From an uncultured Photobacterium sp. (GTDB taxonomy: Bacteria > Pseudomonadota > Gammaproteobacteria > Enterobacterales > Vibrionaceae), in the NCBI RefSeq assembly GCF_947502415.1, contig NZ_CANMZV010000004.1, forward strand, positions 215,052 through 279,051: a stretch of 64,000 nucleotides of DNA, given 5' to 3'. Of this stretch, positions 8,662 through 16,886 are shown piece by piece (positions within the stretch are counted from its first letter, which is position 1; each line of letters starts with the position of its first letter). The notes under the pieces are model-generated. The model saw only the letters and a program-made list of their open reading frames with translations. It was not told the origin of the DNA and did no database searches. A program made the position numbers and the translations under genes.

Positions 8662-11600
8662 ATGGATGAATATATGAAAGTAGCTTTACTCAGATTTCTG
8701 GCTCTATTACTACCGCTTCTCTCAATTACAGCTGGAGCTGCTTTCTATATTTATCATGAAGATGTCCAGCAACTTGAGCAGCGGATCCAGGAAAGAGAAC
8801 GCAATATTCATCAATCCACCTTACATATCACCCGATTATACTTTGCCCCCATCATCGATGATCTTCGATACTTGACCCAAAAACTCGAAGAAGTCAGCCA
8901 AAACAGCCATGATATTGCCGAGAAAAAAAGCATTATTGCCTCTGCCTTTAAACGAATGATCCTCACCCGAGCCTATTATGATCAAGTGCGGCTTATCAAC
9001 GCCCAAGGAATGGAAGTCGTCCGGATCAACATGAAAGACGGACAAGCATTTCAGATACCACCAAACCAGTTGCAGGATAAAAGCCGCCGGCCGTATGTGC
9101 AAAATGCTTTAAAAATAAAACCAGGATCATTTTATACTTCAGAGTTTGACCTGAATATTGAAAACGGCATTATCGAAACCCCAGCCAAACCGATGCTCCG
9201 CTTTATCAGTCATTTTAAAATTAACGGCCAAAGCTGGTTAATCGCCCTAAACTACTTGGGCTATAACTACCTCTCAGAACTTAATAATCAATATCGCTGG
9301 AGTAATGGGCAAAACTGGCTCGTTAACAACGAGGGACAATGGCTATTGGGGCCAACCTCTGACAGTGCGTGGCAATTTATGCCAACTCGCCGACAAAACA
9401 ACGCCACCCAAGACTTTTTTGAACAATACCCAAAGTTATGGAAGGCAATCAGCGCCAGTGAAAAAGGACAAATAGTAGAGGGAGATTACCTCTATACATT
9501 TACCCGCTTCTTTTCAGGAGATAGATTTAAAGGAGAAGAACTTTTTACCCTCCCATTTGACGGTAGCGATCTTCCCTGGACCATAATTTCAAAGGTAGAT
9601 ATAACACAGGCTGTTATGGAATTGGCATTCACCCAAGAGAGAATGATCAAATTTACTATTTTCGGCATCTTGGTCGTCTCCTTGTTCTCAGGCTGCCTTG
9701 TTCTATCCTGGCACCTATCTCACATGCTTCGGCATGAAATGCAACTAAAACAGAATATTCAAGACGTTGCGCTAAAATACTCAACAGTTTTGAAACACGT
9801 TCCCGATGGCCTGATCACCATAGATCGGGAGATGAATATCAATACAATCAATAAAGCTGCCGGTCATATCCTCAACATTAATGAAGAATCCGCTCAAGAC
9901 AAAAACTTACTCAAGCTCATCACAGGCGACAAAAATCGTAACCAAATTAAAAAGCTGGTACAAAAAGTTCACCAAACTAACACAGAAACTAATGACACTC
10001 CTATCAAAGCAAGGATTCAGTTAAGCCATTTAAAAACCCGACATATCGAGTTCATCGCCACAGAGACACATTACAGTGACAGTAGCGAAGTGCTCCTTAA
10101 TTTCCGGGATATCACTTACTGGATTGAGCGTGAAGAAAAGCTCAAAAGCATGTCGCGAGCGTTAGAACAAAGCAATGATTCCATCATCATTACCAATAAC
10201 CGTGGTATCGTCGAATACGTCAATCAGGCTTTTGAGAAATTTAATGGTATCAGCTCCAAAGATATCTTAGGAGCGCAATCCTCTTCCCTGCTCAAGCAAA
10301 GTTTAGATAACGAAAAGGACGTTCGGCTCGTACAGGAAGAATTGAAAGAAGGTCGTACAATAAACCGAGTTATTACTCGCAGACAACCAGATGATTCAGT
10401 GATCTATGAAGAAAGAACCATCTCACCTATCCGAAACAGCCGAGGTTATATCAGCCACTATATATCAACAGGAAAAGACATCACAGAACGAGTTTTATTC
10501 GAGAGTAAACTCCATAAATTGGCTCACTATGACTTATTAACTGAACTACCAAACCGAACCCTGCTACTACAATACATCGAAAGAGCGATGATACAGGCAA
10601 GAAAACAGTTCACAAGCCTTGCTTTGCTAAGTATTGATTTAGACCATTTCAAGCAGATCAATGACTCACTAAATCATGATATTGGCGATAAAGTCTTACT
10701 AGCCATAGCTCACCGCATTCAGCATACACTCAGAGAGGATGATCTATTAGCAAGGCTGGGCGGTGATGAATTTGCCATCGTAATAAAGACCGAAGTAGAA
10801 CCGAACAAAATTGCCAACCTGGCAAATAGGATCATCAAACATATCAGTGAGCCGCTTTGTATCGAGAATAAAGAGCTCTTCATTACCGCCAGCATGGGGA
10901 TCAGCTTATTTCCCGATGACAGCAGCAATGTTGAAACACTCTTCAAAAATGCCGATATCGCGTTATACCGAGCTAAAGACGAAGACCGAAATAAATTCTG
11001 CTTTTTTACCCGGCAAATGGGGCTCGAAAGCATCAAACGCATTAAGCTTGAGTCCGAGCTGAGAAGAAGTATTGGTACCGATCGTTACGAACTTTATTAT
11101 CAACCGAAAGTTAATGCGGTCACTCACGAGATCTGCGGTGTAGAAGCTTTACTTCGCTGGAAAGATGAAAATGGCAAAATCCGCTCGCCAATTGAATTTA
11201 TCCCAGTTCTGGAAAATTCCGGGTTAATTATCAAAGTTGGCGAGTCCTTAATCCATCGAGCTTGTGAGCAACTAAAAGAATGGCAGCAAAAAAATCTTAA
11301 TCTCAATTTTGCACTCAACATATCTGCACGACAGCTTCTCAATTCCAATCTAGTGGAAACAGTAAAAAATGCACTTGATGAATCAGGCTGTGATCCTCGG
11401 TGCCTTGAACTGGAAATCACAGAGAGCGTAGTCATGTGTGACGTTACAAACGCACTAGATAAATTAATCGGCCTTGAAGCGTTGGGGGTCAAACTTGCAA
11501 TCGATGATTTCGGCACAGGATATTCATCGCTAGCCTACCTCAGCCGCTTCCCGATACATATTCTGAAGGTCGATCGTGAATTTGTAAAAGATCTGCCAGA

Positions 11601-11817
11601 AAACAAAGACAATATCACGATCACACGCTCCATTGTTGAACTAGCCCACAACCTAAATATGCACGTTGTGGCTGAAGGAGTTGAAACCCAAGCTCAACAG
11701 CATTTTTTAGGGAGTCTGGGGGTCGAAGAGTTTCAAGGCTTTTACTTTGGAGCGCCAATGCCAATCAATGACTTTGAGCTGCTCTATTTGGACTCTACTG
11801 AGTCGGCGACCATTTAG
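8662..11817 (+). CDS. Membrane-bound sensor with PAS, GGDEF and EAL domains (cyclic di-GMP turnover)
   Basis: About 1051 residues. One membrane helix near the N-terminus and a second at roughly residues 330-350 (FTIFGILVVSLFSGCLVLSW) bracket a large periplasmic sensor, probably dCache-like. Two PAS-like regions follow (about 365-480 and 500-620), then GGDEF and EAL. The GGDEF signature is intact (ARLGGDEFAIV), with an RxxD inhibitory site (REDD) five residues before it. The EAL domain keeps EALLRW, NISARQL, ELEITES, DDFGTGYSS, KVDREFV and AEGVET, so both cyclase and phosphodiesterase activity are possible. Start is uncertain: ATG at 8662 or 8674; neither has a strong ribosome-binding site. 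The gene is monocistronic, and the ligand is unknown. Confidence 0.92.
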   Translation: MDEYMKVALLRFLALLLPLLSITAGAAFYIYHEDVQQLEQRIQERERNIHQSTLHITRLYFAPIIDDLRYLTQKLEEVSQNSHDIAEKKSIIASAFKRMILTRAYYDQVRLINAQGMEVVRINMKDGQAFQIPPNQLQDKSRRPYVQNALKIKPGSFYTSEFDLNIENGIIETPAKPMLRFISHFKINGQSWLIALNYLGYNYLSELNNQYRWSNGQNWLVNNEGQWLLGPTSDSAWQFMPTRRQNNATQDFFEQYPKLWKAISASEKGQIVEGDYLYTFTRFFSGDRFKGEELFTLPFDGSDLPWTIISKVDITQAVMELAFTQERMIKFTIFGILVVSLFSGCLVLSWHLSHMLRHEMQLKQNIQDVALKYSTVLKHVPDGLITIDREMNINTINKAAGHILNINEESAQDKNLLKLITGDKNRNQIKKLVQKVHQTNTETNDTPIKARIQLSHLKTRHIEFIATETHYSDSSEVLLNFRDITYWIEREEKLKSMSRALEQSNDSIIITNNRGIVEYVNQAFEKFNGISSKDILGAQSSSLLKQSLDNEKDVRLVQEELKEGRTINRVITRRQPDDSVIYEERTISPIRNSRGYISHYISTGKDITERVLFESKLHKLAHYDLLTELPNRTLLLQYIERAMIQARKQFTSLALLSIDLDHFKQINDSLNHDIGDKVLLAIAHRIQHTLREDDLLARLGGDEFAIVIKTEVEPNKIANLANRIIKHISEPLCIENKELFITASMGISLFPDDSSNVETLFKNADIALYRAKDEDRNKFCFFTRQMGLESIKRIKLESELRRSIGTDRYELYYQPKVNAVTHEICGVEALLRWKDENGKIRSPIEFIPVLENSGLIIKVGESLIHRACEQLKEWQQKNLNLNFALNISARQLLNSNLVETVKNALDESGCDPRCLELEITESVVMCDVTNALDKLIGLEALGVKLAIDDFGTGYSSLAYLSRFPIHILKVDREFVKDLPENKDNITITRSIVELAHNLNMHVVAEGVETQAQQHFLGSLGVEEFQGFYFGAPMPINDFELLYLDSTESATI

Positions 11818-11921
11818 CCCATTGAAAGTAAAGTAACAAATAATAGCATTTGTTGCTTTGCATATTCAGTCATATAATTTGTCACAAAGATCCATCACTC
11901 AAACGCCTTTGAGGTAGAAAT

Positions 11922-12263
11922 ATGAGCTTTAGTGATTATTTAGATAACTTTATTAAACAGCGCGACCAACAATCTCAATCTGGTGTCAAGACGACCTTTC
12001 GTCGTCAATCGGTTATTCAAGAGCCCACAAATCAAAGTGTTGCTCGAGAAGCCATCGCTAAAGCACAAGAAGAAGCTGCAGAGCAAGCTACTATCGAGAG
12101 CAAAGCGCCACATGTACGTATCAATGGCCGGTGCGTAACTGAAACAGAAGCACAGGTTGTTAACCAACTAAAAGAAGAAGCTAAACCAGCCAATCCGAGC
12201 CGCATTGATTATATTCATCAGCTAAGAAAAGAACTCAAGCTTAGAAAACGCACAAAAGAATAG
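11922..12263 (+). CDS. Small charged hypothetical protein
   Basis: 113 residues that I do not recognise. It has no signal peptide or membrane segment. The sequence is strongly hydrophilic, with an alanine/glutamate-rich helical stretch (REAIAKAQEEAAEQATIES, about 48-66), one cysteine within HVRINGRCVTETEAQ, and a basic tail (RKELKLRKRTKE). GAGGTAG lies about 8 bases before the ATG, supporting translation. It sits alone between the GGDEF-EAL gene and a long AT-rich gap. It is likely a genuine lineage-specific cytoplasmic protein. Confidence 0.65.
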   Translation: MSFSDYLDNFIKQRDQQSQSGVKTTFRRQSVIQEPTNQSVAREAIAKAQEEAAEQATIESKAPHVRINGRCVTETEAQVVNQLKEEAKPANPSRIDYIHQLRKELKLRKRTKE

Positions 12264-12936
12264 CTACTTCTCTTTTCTTTCGTAAAAGCTTTATCGCCTT
12301 TCAGGCTTTAGCATCATAATACTTGGTGCTAAATCCAACCAGCCTAGCAACATTTCTTTATGAATTTGTGATTATTGATCTGTTTCACTACCTAGCCGCT
12401 GTATAAAAAACAAGCCAAACCGCACTAATATTAAAGCCTTCAATTTTTGGTTTATAAAAATTTCAAATTATTTTAAAAGAAACAGAGAGTAAAACACAAA
12501 CAGACAGTTCAACTATTAACCATCACCACTAAGTTGCTCACTATTTAAACTCCAATCATCACAATCAACAAAACAGTAACATAGAAATATATGCCAAAAT
12601 TTCTATGAAAAGAAAGTCAGCAAATTGACGTAGCACTCTAACCCTATAATTCTAAAGTAACTTATTATTTTTCATTACTTTAATTTTCATTAAATTCATT
12701 GGTAAAAATTAAATGTTGATATTATCCCCATTAAATAACGAAAAACACTAGACACACAAAACAAGAACAACTAACACACCCAGCGCAACACCATGGCAAA
12801 CAAACACCAAACCAGCCCACATTAAGCCACTTTGATTATCAATACCTCTACACCATTTTTAACCTCAGGGCAATATAGGCACGAGGCTTTTTAGGGGTTA
12901 AAATTGCCTCCTGAAAAAAGTATGAAAGACATAAAC
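12264..12936. other. Long AT-rich intergenic stretch before gltS
   Basis: About 670 bases with no supported gene, no tRNA and no strong hairpin followed by a T run. It must contain the gltS promoter. A TTG codon at 12904 preceded by AGGGG could in principle extend GltS by 11 residues. Confidence 0.5.
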
Positions 12937-14160
12937 ATGAACTCAACAATTCAAATTAACGAGCTGGAATCCATGCTCATTGCGATTGTCGTGCTTTTTC
13001 TTGGCTACTTTATTAATAGCAAAGTGAAGGTTCTTAGAAAGTACAATATTCCAGAACCCATTGTCGGTGGCCTGATCGTAGCGGTGATCATTACGCTTCT
13101 TCACCAACAAGGCATTGACATCACATTCAAGCTGAGCATCAAAAACACTTTAATGCAGATGTTTTTTGCGACTGTCGGTCTAGCAGCCAGCTTTAAGTTA
13201 CTCGCTAAAGGCGGTTCTCGCGTTTTCTTATTCCTTGGCGTGGCAACTCTTTATATCGTTATTCAGAACGCCGTAGGGGTAAGCCTAAGTACTATGCTTG
13301 GCCTTGATCCATTACTGGGATTAATCGTTGGCTCTATCACCCTTTCCGGTGGTCACGGTACTGGTGCAGCCTGGTCACAAACATTTGCCAATGATTTTGG
13401 TCTGCAAACACTGGAACTTTCCATGGCTGCAGCTACCTTTGGCCTGATCATGGGTGGGATTATCGGAGGCCCTGTCGCCCAGCGCCTGATCAATAAATTC
13501 AGCTTAAAGTCAGAGTTCGGTTGCGGTGAGCATCATCACGTCGATCATCCAGATCTAGTAACATACAGCGATCACGAAGAAGATCGAATTACAGCCAAAA
13601 ATTCGATTGAAGTTCTTTTTATTCTGCTTGTATGTGTTGCTGGCGCATCTCATGTGAAAGAGTTTATCGATGGTTTAGGTGTCAACTGGCTGCGTATACC
13701 TGACTTTGTTTACGCCTTATTTATTGGTGTATTCATCACTAACGTTTGTGAAACAACAAAGATATATAAGATCAACAGTGAAACCGTCGATGCGCTAGGT
13801 ACTATTTCATTGTCACTGTTTCTGGCTATGGCGTTGATGAGCCTTCAGTTATGGGAGTTGATGGAACTGGCACTACCAATGCTGCTAATTCTTGCGGTAC
13901 AAACTATCACCCTGGCACTGTTTTCCTACTTTGTGACATTCCGCTTAATGGGCAAAAGCTACGATGCAGCTGTGATCTCCGGCGGCCATTGCGGCTTTGG
14001 TATGGGGGCGACACCAACTGCGGTGATGAACATGGGCTCTTTAGTCTCAAGAAATGGTCCATCACCTCAAGCATTCATGGTTGTACCTATTGTTGGGGCA
14101 TTCTTTATAGATATCGCTAACTTAGTGGTTCTCCAAACCTACATAAGCTTCATTCAGTAG
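12937..14160 (+). CDS. gltS: Sodium/glutamate symporter
   Basis: A polytopic inner-membrane protein of about 407 residues matching the GltS family (ESS family), which imports glutamate with Na+. Characteristic segments are NIPEPIVGGLIVA near residue 45, the glycine/serine re-entrant loop GSITLSGGHGTGAAWSQ (about 135-151), and its C-terminal counterpart SGGHCGFGMGATPTAVMNM (about 350-368). A hydrophilic His/Asp-rich loop (GEHHHVDHPD) lies in the centre. The start is uncertain: ATG 12937 gives the usual GltS opening (NELESMLIAIVVLFLG), while in-frame starts at 12922 and TTG 12904 exist upstream. It is monocistronic, ending in a strong terminator. Confidence 0.93.
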   Translation: MNSTIQINELESMLIAIVVLFLGYFINSKVKVLRKYNIPEPIVGGLIVAVIITLLHQQGIDITFKLSIKNTLMQMFFATVGLAASFKLLAKGGSRVFLFLGVATLYIVIQNAVGVSLSTMLGLDPLLGLIVGSITLSGGHGTGAAWSQTFANDFGLQTLELSMAAATFGLIMGGIIGGPVAQRLINKFSLKSEFGCGEHHHVDHPDLVTYSDHEEDRITAKNSIEVLFILLVCVAGASHVKEFIDGLGVNWLRIPDFVYALFIGVFITNVCETTKIYKINSETVDALGTISLSLFLAMALMSLQLWELMELALPMLLILAVQTITLALFSYFVTFRLMGKSYDAAVISGGHCGFGMGATPTAVMNMGSLVSRNGPSPQAFMVVPIVGAFFIDIANLVVLQTYISFIQ

Positions 14161-14177
14161 TTATTCCCATCTCTCTC

Positions 14178-14212
14178 AAAGGGCAAGTGACAACGTCACC
14201 TGCCCTTTTTTA
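14178..14212 (+). terminator. Rho-independent terminator after gltS
   Basis: A stem of AAAGGGCA-GTGAC with GTCAC-TGCCCTTT and a loop of AAC is followed by a long T run 18 bases after the stop. Confidence 0.92.
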
Positions 14213-14339
14213 TTATTTCTTCCCATCTCAAACAGCGTTTTTTCGTTCTATTATTAATACAGATAAATAACCTTATACGCTTACAGAACAAAATAATACA
14301 AATAAGATTCTTCTACTCGGAGGGGCGAAACTCGTTCTC

Positions 14340-14365
14340 ATCAACTCACCTACGGGTGGCTTGAT
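14340..14365 (+). other. Stable hairpin with a TACG tetraloop upstream of ydcH-like gene
   Basis: CACC-TACG-GGTG forms a cUACGg (UNCG class) tetraloop stem, extended by an outer ATCAA/TTGAT pairing across a 2-nt internal mismatch. It lies in a locally GC-richer patch about 65 bases before the YdcH start. It could be a leader element or the end of a small RNA; nothing in the sequence decides. Confidence 0.4.
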
Positions 14366-14428
14366 TTGTTCTAACAACAACGATGAAAATAAGCAGGGCT
14401 TAACACATCAAACGTATGGAGTATTAAG

Positions 14429-14665
14429 ATGCTAGGTGAAAATCACGCACTCTTTATTGAGTTTCCCGAGATGCAAGACAAAATTCAGGAGCTCAAAATG
14501 GTCGATGAAAGCTTCAAAGCGATGTCAGACAGATACCATCAACTCGACCATACGATACGAGGTTTAGAATCTAATAATGTCCCCACTGAAGACTCCCACT
14601 TTACTCAGCTCAAACTGGAACGACTGCAACTCAAGGATAAAATTTACAGCATTTTAACCAACTAA
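14429..14665 (+). CDS. YdcH family (DUF465) small protein
   Basis: 78 residues, the usual size for the YdcH/DUF465 family, a widespread group of short helical proteins of unknown function. The sequence follows the family pattern: an N-terminal HALFIEFPEMQDKIQEL, a central RYHQLDHTIRGLE helix, and a terminal LKLERLQLKDKIYSIL. It is predicted as two amphipathic helices, probably a coiled-coil hairpin in the cytoplasm. GGAG sits about 8 bases before the ATG. It is a single gene between gltS and an MFS transporter. Confidence 0.85.
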   Translation: MLGENHALFIEFPEMQDKIQELKMVDESFKAMSDRYHQLDHTIRGLESNNVPTEDSHFTQLKLERLQLKDKIYSILTN

Positions 14666-14718
14666 AATCCATTTTAATTAATACGTTAATATCACCAGTT
14701 AATTTAGTTTCATCATAA

Positions 14719-14751
14719 CCATTCCCCCCGTTTATCATACAGGGGGAATGG
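14719..14751. other. Perfect 10-bp hairpin in intergenic DNA
   Basis: CCATTCCCCC pairs with GGGGGAATGG across a 13-base loop, about 55 bases after the YdcH stop. No T run follows on either strand, so it may be a transcript-stabilising 3' hairpin rather than a classical terminator. Confidence 0.45.
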
Positions 14752-14968
14752 CCAGTACAGATTTCACTTATAGGCATATTCCGCTGCCCTCCTTCACGCC
14801 TTGCCAGTCATTTGTAAGAAAGTATGTCTAGCTATTTTCTCTTAAAAAATACTTGATAGAATCCGCGCACCAAATTAGCAATACAACTTTTGTTGATAAA
14901 ATAAAAAAATTACAACTAACCGTGCAGCCCTATTAATGGCTGCATTTTTCGTGATGATAGAGCGTAAA

Positions 14969-16195
14969 ATGAAAAAATTTGATAAAGCTATGCAGATCCT
15001 GCTTGCCGGATTCTGTATCAACTTATGTATGGGGATCTTGTATGCATGGAGTGTATTTAAACAGGCTCTAGTCATTGACCTTGGTTGGTCAAATGCCGAT
15101 GCCTCAATGCCTTATACTGTCGCTGTAATTACCTTCTCATTATCACTGCTTGTTGCTGGCGTTCTTCAAGACCGTATGGGGCCTCGCCGGATCCTGATCT
15201 TAGGAACCACCATGGTTGGCCTGGGAATGATCATCTCAAGTTATGCCACATCGCCATTTATGCTTGTGCTTACCTTCGGTCTACTGACAGGATGTGGCAT
15301 TGGCTTTGGTTATGCGTGCCTGGCACCATCTGCAATGAAATGGTTCCATCCGTCGAAAAAGGGTATGGTAAATGGGTTAATTGCAGCAGGTTTCGGTCTT
15401 GCGGCTGTATACTTAGCCCCACTAGCCTCTTCGCTAATCGCATCGTTTGGTATCAACACCAGTTTATTGATCCTTGGTATTGCTGTTTTGCTAATCGCGG
15501 TACCTCTGGCCTGTACCATCTCTAACCCACCAGCAGACTACCAGCCGAAGGCCCCAGCAGGGACAGGTGCCAAGACAGCGTCAAAACCAGTTGATATTAA
15601 CTGGAGAAGCATGCTTAAAACTCCACAGTTCTATTCTCTATGGCTAATGTTTGCTCTTGCATCTTCTGCGGGTCTAATGGTGATTGGTAATATCACTTCT
15701 ATCGCTGCAGAACAGGCAGGTATAACTCAAGCTGCCTACTTGGTGGTGATTCTTTCGATCTTCAACTCCGGCGGACGTATTGCGGCAGGCATGCTTTCAG
15801 ACAAGATCGGCGGCGTTAAAACTCTGATGCTTGCATTCATTATGCAGGGTATCAACATGGCGCTATTCGCAAGCTTCAAGACTGATTTTACCTTGATGAT
15901 CGGTGCCGCACTTGCGGGTATCGGCTATGGCACCCTACTTGCCGTATTCCCATCAATCACTGCAGATTATTACGGCCTGAAAAACTACGGTGCTAACTAT
16001 GGCGTACTATACACGGCATGGGGTATCAGTGGCTTTATCGGGCCAGTTGTTGCAGCCGTTGCAGTTGATACAACAGGTACCTACACACTTGCTTACACAA
16101 TCTGCGCAGTAATGATGGCTGTTGCAGTTTTCCTGTCAATCATCACCAAACCAGTAGATTCTGAAGCCCTGGAAAGAAAATTTGCTCAAGCATAA
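14969..16195 (+). CDS. MFS transporter, oxalate/formate antiporter (OFA) family
   Basis: About 408 residues with twelve predicted membrane helices and the OFA-family opening LLAGFCINLCMGILYAWSVF, as in YhjX and other monocarboxylate or oxalate/formate carriers. An MFS loop signature follows helix 2 (LQDRMGPRRILILG) and again in the second half (MLSDKIGGVKTLM). The predicted cargo is a small carboxylate such as lactate, pyruvate or formate, but it cannot be fixed from sequence. ATG 14969 is preferred (AGAGCG upstream; translation begins with MKKFDKAMQ); in-frame ATGs at 14936 and 14954 lack a ribosome-binding site. It is monocistronic and ends with a terminator. Confidence 0.88.
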   Translation: MKKFDKAMQILLAGFCINLCMGILYAWSVFKQALVIDLGWSNADASMPYTVAVITFSLSLLVAGVLQDRMGPRRILILGTTMVGLGMIISSYATSPFMLVLTFGLLTGCGIGFGYACLAPSAMKWFHPSKKGMVNGLIAAGFGLAAVYLAPLASSLIASFGINTSLLILGIAVLLIAVPLACTISNPPADYQPKAPAGTGAKTASKPVDINWRSMLKTPQFYSLWLMFALASSAGLMVIGNITSIAAEQAGITQAAYLVVILSIFNSGGRIAAGMLSDKIGGVKTLMLAFIMQGINMALFASFKTDFTLMIGAALAGIGYGTLLAVFPSITADYYGLKNYGANYGVLYTAWGISGFIGPVVAAVAVDTTGTYTLAYTICAVMMAVAVFLSIITKPVDSEALERKFAQA

Positions 16196-16227
16196 TTACT
16201 GCTTATATAAAATAAATTCGATTTAAG

Positions 16228-16259
16228 CAAAAGCCTGACAACAATCGTCAGGCTTTTAT
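16228..16259 (+). terminator. Rho-independent terminator after the OFA transporter
   Basis: The stem AAAAGCCTGAC / GTCAGGCTTTT with loop AACAATC lies 33 bases after the stop. Confidence 0.85.
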
Positions 16260-16815
16260 GTTTTATAATTCAGTCATAATTAACTTTACGAGACAATTTC
16301 TACTTTCAAGACCATTTCTTATTTCATATATTTTCAAAAACAAACACTTCGCACATATTGTTCACAGGTAACAAACTGCAACTATATAATCTACAAGAAA
16401 AACTGGGGTTAACTTTACAAAATCAAAACCATACCATCATAAGATTAATTATAAGTAATTGAAATCATTGTTATAGATATTAAAATGAAACATTAATCAA
16501 AGCCTTCTTTATATACCAAAAATATACAAATACAACCATGGATTTAGCACGGTTATTATTAACAATAACCTTATACTCTTTACTGACTTCTTCCCAATAA
16601 AAATATAACCCACTTATTATTAAGAGAAAAGTAATTCGCTTGGATGTAAAAACCTTAGGATATTTGTTAATTTATCAACTGTAACTATATTTAAATACAT
16701 TCTTTTTTTATCACCTACAAGTAACTAACCAGTACCACTAACTTGACTAATTTTATTCTCACCTCTTTTAATTTCACAAAAACAATAATTGAGAAGTTTA
16801 TTTTTTGCCATTCTA
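16260..16815. other. AT-rich gap upstream of the first di-haem peroxidase
   Basis: About 550 very AT-rich bases with no gene, tRNA or strong hairpin that I can support. It is presumed to hold promoter and upstream control sites for the downstream gene. Confidence 0.45.
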
Positions 16816-16844
16816 AGAGATACGAACTTTATGTTCGTATCTCT
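16816..16844 (+). promoter_or_regulatory. Perfect 12-bp inverted repeat just before the peroxidase gene
   Basis: AGAGATACGAAC and GTTCGTATCTCT are exact complements separated by TTTAT. The repeat ends 42 bases before the start codon and has no T run. It could be an operator or an RNA hairpin in the 5' leader. It is not found upstream of the second peroxidase gene. Confidence 0.55.
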
Positions 16845-16886
16845 AGTAATAGTTTCTTCATTGCGAATGGACGCTAGGAGTGAGTA

